From positions 124,001 through 188,000 of the forward strand of contig NZ_FNQF01000005.1 of the NCBI RefSeq assembly GCF_900107595.1: a stretch of 64,000 bases of DNA. Reading direction: 5' to 3'. Within the stretch, counting starts at the first letter, position 1. Each line of letters starts with the position of its first letter. This DNA comes from Psychroflexus halocasei (GTDB lineage: Bacteria; Bacteroidota; Bacteroidia; Flavobacteriales; Flavobacteriaceae). Of this stretch, positions 8,689-14,778 are shown piece by piece. The position numbers were made by a program, and so were the translations under genes. Under the pieces are notes generated by a model. It made no database searches and was not told the origin of the DNA. It saw nothing but the letters and a program-made list of their open reading frames with translations.

Positions 8689-9384
8689 ATGAAATATCTA
8701 ATAATCACTTTCTTTATCTTGATGGCTAGCTTAACAATGCAAGCGCAAAACTATGAACTAACATACATAGCTAGTTTTGATAAAGAGGTTATGCTTGATA
8801 GATTAGATAAAACTGAAAAAGAATTAAAAGAAAAATCAACGACAAGAAGATTTTTTAAGGAAGCACAGCCGATCGAATTTAAAATAATTGCGAACTCAAA
8901 AGCGGCATATAGTTATAGAGAGAGCCAAATGGAGTCAGACCATATTAAGATTAATATCAACAACGCACTTTATAATGAGAATAATAAATACTATTTAAAC
9001 TTCACAGAGAATGAATATGTTTTTAAAAAACGCCATAGTTCAAAAGTTTATCGTGTTAGTTTTCAGCCTCATGAATATGAGATATTAAGCGATAAAGCTA
9101 AAGTAATCAATGGTTTTAATTGTCGTTTGGCTCTTGTGAAAGATGAAAACATCAAAGTTTGGTTTACCATGGATTATCCTCTTAACATCGGCCCTAAGAA
9201 ATACATCGGTTTACCAGGTTTAGTTGTGAAAGTTTTAGAAAATACTATGATTAATTATGAGCTAAAATCTATCAAAGAAACAAAAACACAAATTAAAACA
9301 TTTGACCCAACCCAAGAAGTGATAACCGAAAAAGAATATAAGGAGATGATGGATAAAATGAGTCAAGGTTTGTTTGAAAAATAA
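8689..9384 (+). CDS. GLPGLI family secreted protein (copy 4)
   Basis: A 231-residue member with a signal peptide (MKYLIITFFILMASLTMQAQ), YEILSDKAKVINGFNCRLAL, IKVWFTMDYPLNIGPKKY and IGLPGLVVKV. It is the last gene before the first structured leader repeat, about 80 nt downstream. No strong terminator was found after it, so read-through into the leader is possible. Confidence 0.9.
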   Translation: MKYLIITFFILMASLTMQAQNYELTYIASFDKEVMLDRLDKTEKELKEKSTTRRFFKEAQPIEFKIIANSKAAYSYRESQMESDHIKININNALYNENNKYYLNFTENEYVFKKRHSSKVYRVSFQPHEYEILSDKAKVINGFNCRLALVKDENIKVWFTMDYPLNIGPKKYIGLPGLVVKVLENTMINYELKSIKETKTQIKTFDPTQEVITEKEYKEMMDKMSQGLFEK

Positions 9385-9462
9385 TTTTTCACTAAACTAT
9401 ACTTTAACCAGTATTTCTTTTAATAAAACGTTGATGATTAAGCGTTGAAAAACACATCAAGA

Positions 9463-9804
9463 ATGTTAAAAAATTAAAAAACATACATTTAACATTTAAA
9501 GTTGTCTTAAATCGTTTTTTTTTTTTAGGTTAGCTAACTCTAGCCAAAACATATCAAATGTTCTTCTAATTAATATAAAGAGGAAACGCTTTTCAAGATG
9601 AAAAGCGCTCCACAGATTAAGACATGAAAAATCACATCTCTAAGCGAATACAAAGTTACTGATTTTTCATGAAGATAAGGACAGCTTTTAGCTGAGATTT
9701 GGTCTAAGCGACCATAAAAATTTAAATATTTTAAGATAAATAACATGAAAAAGTTTTTTTCAATAATCGCAATTGGTGCGATGACAATAGGAATGAGTAG
9801 TTTT
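9463..9804 (+). repeat. Structured leader repeat, copy 1 (paired with 11836-12180)
   Basis: A long direct repeat that covers the spacer upstream of the 81-residue peptide gene and its signal-peptide codons. From 9527 to 9744 it is 218 nt long in both copies with no indel, and I count about 12 differences. It holds a T12 run (9515-9526), the palindrome GTTAGCTAAC (9529-9538) and four hairpins described in the ncRNA entry. Copy 2 has the same order. The similarity ends just after the shared signal peptide, where the two mature peptides become unrelated. Confidence 0.85.
9528..9744 (+). ncRNA. Candidate structured 5' leader RNA, copy 1
   Basis: Four successive inverted repeats can fold: CGCTTTTC/GAAAAGCG (9587-9594 and 9600-9607, 5-nt loop), CATGAAAAATCA/TGATTTTTCATG (9623-9634 and 9660-9671, 25-nt loop), CAGCT/AGCTG (9682-9694) and TGGTC/GACCA (9700-9714). 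A fifth pairing, GGTTAG with CTAGCC (9528-9533, 9540-9545), contains one G-U. Compared with copy 2, no base of the four stems changes, while loops and linkers do. A possible promoter is TTG (9502-9504), 21 nt, TAGGTTAG (9526-9533). The RNA could control expression of the downstream peptide gene; this is inference. Confidence 0.5.
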
Positions 9805-9990
9805 GATTCCGAAGAAATATATCAAGAAGATTGTGATGTTGCTTATAATGAATTACATGATTTTGCCGTCAATAATGGAGCAACTGATGAAAGTGCTAAA
9901 GCAGCAGCTGGTAACTATTGGGCTAATTGTGTTAATAACGGAGGTAGTTCTGCGATTATGGATGCATTGAAATTTATTGGTCTAAGATAA
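9745..9990 (+). CDS. Small secreted two-cysteine protein A
   Basis: An 81-residue protein not recognised by me. It has a signal peptide (MKKFFSIIAIGAMTIGMSSF) nearly identical to that of the 74-residue protein at 12121, then an acidic mature part with EDC at 28-30 and a second Cys at 62 (31 residues between), likely forming a disulfide across two helices, and a Gly/Ser-rich stretch before KFIGLR. A GLPGLI-type gene starts 22 nt after the stop. The pairing suggests that the GLPGLI protein acts with or on the peptide. It could be a signalling, antimicrobial or structural peptide; nothing in it decides. Confidence 0.75.
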   Translation: MKKFFSIIAIGAMTIGMSSFDSEEIYQEDCDVAYNELHDFAVNNGATDESAKAAAGNYWANCVNNGGSSAIMDALKFIGLR

Positions 9991-10012
9991 ATTTTGTAAA
10001 TCAAATTCATTT

Positions 10013-10753
10013 ATGAAAAATCACTTTATTATAATTGTCCTTTTATTCAACTTAGTGAGTTATGCTCAGAGTTATCAAATCGAGTATCAGGCAAAGGTTG
10101 AAGGTTATGATCTTGACACAAAGAAAGGACGAGAACTGAGTAGTTCAGTGAGAACTTACTTGTTGAATACCAATCAAAAGATGCAACAAATATCGGAAGT
10201 GCTTGTGATAAAAGTTGTTTCTGAGTCTGATAAATATCATTTATCCTATCCTAATATTATGATGAAAGACGGCTTGTCAGATTTTGATTTAACATCAACT
10301 CAAAGTTGGATTTCAATTTTTCCTGAAATTTATTATGAAGACAATACGTCTTATGGTATTTCAAAATCCTATAGTGATTGGGTGGTAAAGTCAAAATCTC
10401 AACAGTATTTTAAGTGGGACTTAACTTCTGAAACTAAATCAATACTGGGCTTTAAGTGCTATCGTGCAGTTCCTATCATGAAAGATGGTTTGAAAAAACC
10501 AGATAATGCTTACATACCTGAGGAGGTTTGGTATGCACCAGCGTTAAATTTCAGAGCTGCTCCAGCTTTATTTGCTGATGTGCCAGGAGCGATTTTGGAA
10601 TACAATACCAATTCAGCAAAAATAAAGGCGATTTCTGTAAATCAAGTTGATAAAAAAGTGAAAAGGCCAAATTTTAGAAAGTATGAAATTATTGATTATA
10701 AAACATTTAATAAGAGAGTTCGTGAAGAATCTCAAAAATTCATAGGTAATTAA
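10013..10753 (+). CDS. GLPGLI-like secreted protein, variant VPGA type (copy 5)
   Basis: A 246-residue homologue of the array genes with a signal peptide (MKNHFIIIVLLFNLVSYAQ), WDLTSETKSILGFKCYRAV and EEVWYAPALNFRAAP. The family signature is altered to ADVPGAILEY in place of GLPGLILE. The copy at 11031 shares this variant and the ...FxAxP segment, so the two form a subgroup. It is paired with small protein A, 22 nt upstream. Function is unknown. Confidence 0.85.
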   Translation: MKNHFIIIVLLFNLVSYAQSYQIEYQAKVEGYDLDTKKGRELSSSVRTYLLNTNQKMQQISEVLVIKVVSESDKYHLSYPNIMMKDGLSDFDLTSTQSWISIFPEIYYEDNTSYGISKSYSDWVVKSKSQQYFKWDLTSETKSILGFKCYRAVPIMKDGLKKPDNAYIPEEVWYAPALNFRAAPALFADVPGAILEYNTNSAKIKAISVNQVDKKVKRPNFRKYEIIDYKTFNKRVREESQKFIGN

Positions 10754-10764
10754 AAAATAAAAAC

Positions 10765-10965
10765 ATGAAAACAACAATATTAATATTAAGTATATTTTTC
10801 TTGAGTTCTACTCCCACTAACCAAACTTTAAGAGATTGTGATGAAGAAGCTTCAAGAATTTTTGATTACACCTTCCATACATCAGGTGGAGATATAATTT
10901 ATTCATTTATTCAATCGAATGAATGGAGAACTTTTTGTGAAATGGATAATGAAACTGGATTTTAA
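10765..10965 (+). CDS. Small secreted two-cysteine protein C
   Basis: A 66-residue protein, unrecognised, starting 11 nt after the preceding GLPGLI-like gene. The hydrophobic N-terminus (MKTTILILSIFFLSSTP) is a likely signal peptide. The mature part has RDC at 23-25 and Cys58, 32 residues apart, the same two-Cys spacing pattern as proteins A and B despite little other similarity. It lacks the long leader repeat. A 9-bp hairpin follows its stop, then the next GLPGLI-like gene. Confidence 0.65.
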   Translation: MKTTILILSIFFLSSTPTNQTLRDCDEEASRIFDYTFHTSGGDIIYSFIQSNEWRTFCEMDNETGF

Positions 10966-10992
10966 TTCTTTTTTGATAATTTATTTTAACCA

Positions 10993-11017
10993 CAAGGCGG
11001 CTTTTTAAGTCGCCTTG
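10993..11017 (+). other. Hairpin between small protein C and its GLPGLI-like partner
   Basis: CAAGGCGGC, a 7-nt TTTTTAA loop and GTCGCCTTG pair over 9 bp with one G-U. There is no T-run after it, so it is a weak terminator at best. It lies 13 nt before the next ATG and could set relative expression or mRNA ends of the pair. Confidence 0.5.
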
Positions 11018-11030
11018 AATATTCAAAAAC

Positions 11031-11738
11031 ATGAAAAAATTTACATTAATAATTTACTTATTCAGCATTTTTGCTGTTGCTCAAAACCACGAGATCACAT
11101 ACACTTATAAAGTTGAAGAGTTTGGAGCTATGGAAGGTGTTGAAAAATACATCGTTGATCACTTTAAAAATGAAGTTAAAAAGTATAATAAAATGGCTGA
11201 GTTTTTAAAACTAAAAACGATTTCTAACGGAGAGACTTATTCAACGCGATTTAATAAAATGATGCAATCAGACGAATATACCAATACAGACCTGATGTCT
11301 GTCAAAACTTTGGTGTCTTCTGTTCAGCCTATTTATTACGATAAAGGAACAAGTTTAGCTTACAACTCTGCTATTTCTAGCGTTGTTATCGAGGTGATTA
11401 ATAAAGATTATGTGACTTGGGAAATCCAAAATGAAACAAAAAATATTTTAGGAATTCAATGCTATAAAGCAACACCTCAAAATAAAAATGCTAAAGCAAA
11501 ATTGGTTCCTGAATATGTTTGGTTTGCACCAAGTCTCAATTTTAAAGCAAGTCCGAGTGTTTTTGGTAATTTGCCAGGCGCAGTTTTAGAAGCCAAAAAA
11601 CATAATGCGCTCATTACAGCTGTCGAAATTAAAGAAACTAATAAAGAACCTAAGAGAGTCGAGCCAAAACCAGGTCAAAAGGTAATGACTTATGAAGGTT
11701 TATCAACACAAATTCTACAAACTTTGGGTAAAAACTAG
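11031..11738 (+). CDS. GLPGLI-like secreted protein, variant LPGA type (copy 6)
   Basis: A 235-residue member with a signal peptide (MKKFTLIIYLFSIFAVAQ), WEIQNETKNILGIQCYKAT, PEYVWFAPSLNFKASPSVF and GNLPGAVLEA in place of GLPGLILE. It is closest to the copy at 10013. Its last codons and the following 50 bp reappear, degraded, at 13826-13890 without a gene attached. Partner of small protein C. Confidence 0.85.
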   Translation: MKKFTLIIYLFSIFAVAQNHEITYTYKVEEFGAMEGVEKYIVDHFKNEVKKYNKMAEFLKLKTISNGETYSTRFNKMMQSDEYTNTDLMSVKTLVSSVQPIYYDKGTSLAYNSAISSVVIEVINKDYVTWEIQNETKNILGIQCYKATPQNKNAKAKLVPEYVWFAPSLNFKASPSVFGNLPGAVLEAKKHNALITAVEIKETNKEPKRVEPKPGQKVMTYEGLSTQILQTLGKN

Positions 11739-11835
11739 ACTTTTAATGAACTAGTTTAAAAATTGATAATTTAAACTTTACTAAATATAACTTTTAATGA
11801 AATATGAATTGATAGAACATGATAGTAAATTTAAG

Positions 11836-12180
11836 ATGTTAAAAAAATAAAAAAACATACATTTAACATATAAAGTTATCTTAAATCGTTTTTTTTTTTT
11901 TTAGGTTAGCTAACTGTAACCAAAACATATCAAATGTTCTTCTAATTAAATTAAAAAGGAAACGCTTTTCAAGATGAAAAGCGCTCCACAGATTAAGACA
12001 TGAAAAATCACATCTCTAAGTAAATACAAAGTTACTGATTTTTCATGAAGATAAGGACAGCTTTTAGCTGAGATTTGGTCTTAGCGACCAAGAGAATTTA
12101 AATATTTTAAGACAAATAACATGAAAAAGTTTTTTACAATAATCGCTTTAGGAGCGATGACAATAGGAATGAGTAGTTTT
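11836..12180 (+). repeat. Structured leader repeat, copy 2 (paired with 9463-9804)
   Basis: The second copy of the long direct repeat, ending in the signal-peptide codons of the 74-residue protein. The T-run here is 14 long (11889-11902) against 12 in copy 1. The palindrome GTTAGCTAAC is at 11905-11914. The rest of the spacer after copy 6 (11739-11835) holds AT-rich sequence with no gene. Confidence 0.85.
11904..12120 (+). ncRNA. Candidate structured 5' leader RNA, copy 2
   Basis: The same four stems as copy 1: CGCTTTTC/GAAAAGCG (11963-11970, 11976-11983), CATGAAAAATCA/TGATTTTTCATG (11999-12010, 12036-12047), CAGCT/AGCTG (12058-12070) and TTGGTC/GACCAA (12075-12091, one pair longer than in copy 1). 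The upstream GGTTA/TAACC pairing replaces a G-U of copy 1 by A-U. Preservation of stems with drift in loops supports an RNA function, though two copies are few and recent duplication could also explain it. Confidence 0.5.
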
Positions 12181-12345
12181 GAAATTAATGAAAATGTAGC
12201 AGGTGTGAACCATGAAAACAAAGACGATTGTTTTTGGGAGGCACGACAAACAAGTCATGCTTTATTTGACAGTGGATTGATTCAGCCAGATTCAGCATAC
12301 AATAGAATGCGTTTAACCTTGGCTATAGCAGATGTAGAATGTTAA
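12121..12345 (+). CDS. Small secreted two-cysteine protein B
   Basis: A 74-residue protein with the same signal peptide as protein A (MKKFFTIIALGAMTIGMSSF) but an unrelated mature sequence: KDDC at 34-37, a helical middle, and a second Cys as the very last residue (74). The two cysteines are 36 residues apart. The 3' end overlaps the ATG of the following GLPGLI gene by 7 nt, which points to translational coupling of the pair. Function is unknown. Confidence 0.75.
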   Translation: MKKFFTIIALGAMTIGMSSFEINENVAGVNHENKDDCFWEARQTSHALFDSGLIQPDSAYNRMRLTLAIADVEC

Positions 12346-13073
12346 GAAACGAAATAAAGATTACTTTGATAGTGATTTTAATATCGCATTGTGCAGCTCT
12401 TGCGCAATGCGATTTTCAAATCAAGTATAAAGCCTCAATTAACGAGATAGTCATAGAAGATTCTATACGGCAAACAGATCAAGAAAAGCATTTTGTTTTT
12501 GCTCAAAAAATGCGAGTTAAAATCAATGCCATGTATAAAGACAAATCTTTTACCTTAGATGTTAAAAATGATGCCTCTATTTTTAAACCACCAACTTTTA
12601 TGGAAGTTGATAATTCAACTGTGCTAAAATTGGCAGATCTCTTTTTAAGTTTTCCTAAAAAAGTTTATATCAATAAGACTCAAAATCTTTGTATAGAAGA
12701 AACAGATTTAGGCTTCGAGAAAGTTTATTATGAGAATAAGCAAGATATAAAGTGGCAAATATTAAAAGAAGAAAAACAAATATTAGGCTACACCGCTCAA
12801 AAAGCAATAGCTCAAGTTGATGTCAAATTTAAAGAGGACGAGACACAGGAGTTTGAAGTATGGTTTACAAAAGAGATACCCTGTGGCTTTGGTCCTTCAA
12901 ATATTCACGGTTTACCAGGTTTAATATTAGAAATTAATACAAAAAATTATAATTTAAAAGCACATCAAGTTATCACACCAGCTAAGGAAACTCCAAAACC
13001 ATTAAGTGAGGATTTAGTCGATAAAAATTATTTTATAAAAATGAATGACAAAGTAAAAGAAATGAAATATTGA
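12339..13073 (+). CDS. GLPGLI family secreted protein (copy 7)
   Basis: A 244-residue member with a signal peptide (MLRNEIKITLIVILISHCAALAQ), WQILKEEKQILGYTAQKAIA, EFEVWFTKEIPCGFGPSNI and the classic HGLPGLILEI. It overlaps the end of small protein B. It carries the classic signature even though the copies paired with proteins A and C carry variants. The mature part has two extra cysteines (C25 after the signal, and IPCGF). Confidence 0.9.
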   Translation: MLRNEIKITLIVILISHCAALAQCDFQIKYKASINEIVIEDSIRQTDQEKHFVFAQKMRVKINAMYKDKSFTLDVKNDASIFKPPTFMEVDNSTVLKLADLFLSFPKKVYINKTQNLCIEETDLGFEKVYYENKQDIKWQILKEEKQILGYTAQKAIAQVDVKFKEDETQEFEVWFTKEIPCGFGPSNIHGLPGLILEINTKNYNLKAHQVITPAKETPKPLSEDLVDKNYFIKMNDKVKEMKY

Positions 13074-13102
13074 ATATCTATTACAATTAAAACACATCAA
13101 CA

Positions 13103-13792
13103 ATGAGATACTTCATCATATTATTAATTTCCTTTCAGTGCTTTTCACAACAAACATTTGTGTATAAAACAAGTGCTGAAGTTGATTATGAATCTATTAA
13201 ATTAGATGAAGTAAAAAAATTAATGAGAAACGTTGAGAGTGAATTAGATGAAAATAAATTTATATTGAGCGTTTTAGATAATCAGTCTCAATTCTCTGTT
13301 TCTGCAGCCTTGAACAAAGATTCTCAAAATCTTCAGGCTCTAAAAATTGCAGAAGCAATGAGTTATGTTAGTGATCAATGGTTTTATAATTCCTTTAATG
13401 GAAGTTTGTATTTACAAACCTCTTTTATGAATTAGATATTCAATGTTCAGTTTAAAGAATTGCCAAGATGGCAGATTAAAAATGAACACAAAGTTATAGG
13501 TAAATACAAAGTAACAAAAGCAGTGACATCCAGAAAATTTATTGGATCAAATGGTGTTAAGGAAAAAGAAATTGAAGCTAGGTTTTGTAAAGACATACCT
13601 GTTTATCATGGGCCAATGGGCGCAGTTGGTTTGCCAGGCTTAGTTGTTCAATTAAGATTTCAAAATACAATTTACACTTTAGACAGTGTTGAAAATACAG
13701 TAAATCCATTAAAAAAAATTAATCAAAATGAAGTTATTTGCTCTGAGAAATTCTATGATTTAGTTGATGAAAAACTCCAAAATTATCGATAA
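13103..13792 (+). pseudogene. GLPGLI family gene interrupted by an in-frame TAG (copy 8)
   Basis: Two open stretches, 13103-13435 and 13460-13792, lie in the same reading frame and are separated only by a TAG at 13433-13435. Read through, they give a normal 229-residue family protein: signal peptide MRYFIILLISFQCFSQ, then WQIKNEHKVIGKYKVTKAV, a HGPMGAVGLPGLVVQL signature and a C-terminal tail. The break falls about 110 residues in, before the conserved strand pair. It is most simply a recent nonsense mutation; stop-codon read-through or a sequence error are alternatives. No other damage was seen. Confidence 0.85.
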
Positions 13793-13825
13793 AACAAAAA
13801 TTTTAAAGTGATAGTATATTAAGTA

Positions 13826-13890
13826 AAACAAACTTTCGGTAAAAACTAAACTTTTAATGAACTGGATTAAAAATTGATAATTTAAACTGA
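13826..13890 (+). repeat. Orphan duplicate of the 3' end of copy 6
   Basis: About 65 bp here (from ACAAACTTTCGGTAAAAACT on) match 11717-11785, which is the last codons of the GLPGLI-like gene at 11031 and its downstream spacer, with a handful of mismatches. No gene body precedes it here. It looks like a leftover of a duplicated and then deleted array unit. Confidence 0.65.
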
Positions 13891-13947
13891 ACATTGAGAA
13901 TCTAACGGATCAGTTCCTAGTTTACCAACAGTAGTTAATTAATAATT

Positions 13948-14694
13948 ATGTTACAAAAAATATCATTCTGCGTTTTTTTTATATTTTTTTCTTTGACCAA
14001 TAAAAGCTTTAGTCAAGATTTAATTGTAGAATATCAAAAGAGTAATTTACCAGCTTTTTTAAAGATACACGATTCAATTTCACCCAATAAAAAAGGTCAA
14101 TATCTCAATTTAAGGAAAAGGATAAGTAGAAATATCGGTAAGTTCAAGTATAAGCTTGAAATCGATTCTGATAATCAGACTTCACACTTTAGCGTTATTG
14201 AAAAAATGAGTGTTAATAATCAAGAGCGTTTTGATAATCAATTAAAAGGTTTCTTATATGGTCGCTTTCCTCATTTTACAAGTCTTAAAAAAGATAGTAT
14301 TTTTAACGATGTCAATTACAGAGGCCAAAACTACTTTATAAGATTAGCTAACCCATATTACAATTGGGAATTAAAAAATGAAACAAAAATTATTAATGGA
14401 TTTAAATGCTATTTGGCTACTGGTGAATTTATTGAGAAAGATGCTTTATTCGCGTTTAATAATAACAAAAAAGAAGTTTTACATGCTTGGTATGCGCCAG
14501 AACTTCCATCTGGTTATGGTCCATCCAGGTTTACAGGTTTGCCAGGAATGGTACTCCAAGCTGGAAATCAATATTTTGAATATTCTGTTACAAAAATTAA
14601 AGAATCAGATGTCAATGTGCAATTACCATCTAAACCATCAATAACTGAAAAACAAAAAAATAGTTTACTTAAGAAACGTTATCTTGGACAATAA
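13948..14694 (+). CDS. GLPGLI family secreted protein (copy 9)
   Basis: A 248-residue member with a signal peptide (MLQKISFCVFFIFFSLTNKSFSQ), WELKNETKIINGFKCYLATG, LHAWYAPELPSGYGPSRF and TGLPGMVLQA. It is the last of the array, 84 nt before the outer-membrane barrel gene on the same strand. Function is unknown; position suggests it belongs with the barrel. Confidence 0.9.
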   Translation: MLQKISFCVFFIFFSLTNKSFSQDLIVEYQKSNLPAFLKIHDSISPNKKGQYLNLRKRISRNIGKFKYKLEIDSDNQTSHFSVIEKMSVNNQERFDNQLKGFLYGRFPHFTSLKKDSIFNDVNYRGQNYFIRLANPYYNWELKNETKIINGFKCYLATGEFIEKDALFAFNNNKKEVLHAWYAPELPSGYGPSRFTGLPGMVLQAGNQYFEYSVTKIKESDVNVQLPSKPSITEKQKNSLLKKRYLGQ

Positions 14695-14718
14695 ATAATG
14701 CAGAATGATATTTTATTA

Positions 14719-14752
14719 AGACCACGAATTTATGTTTGAGGTCTGTTTTTTT
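14719..14752 (+). terminator. Weak terminator or attenuator before the TonB-type receptor
   Basis: AGACC and GGTCT (14719-14723, 14740-14744) enclose a 16-nt loop and are followed by a T-rich run. The stem is only 5 bp, so termination is probably partial. Confidence 0.35.
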
Positions 14753-14778
14753 AAATAAACCTATTTGCTAAAATCAAT

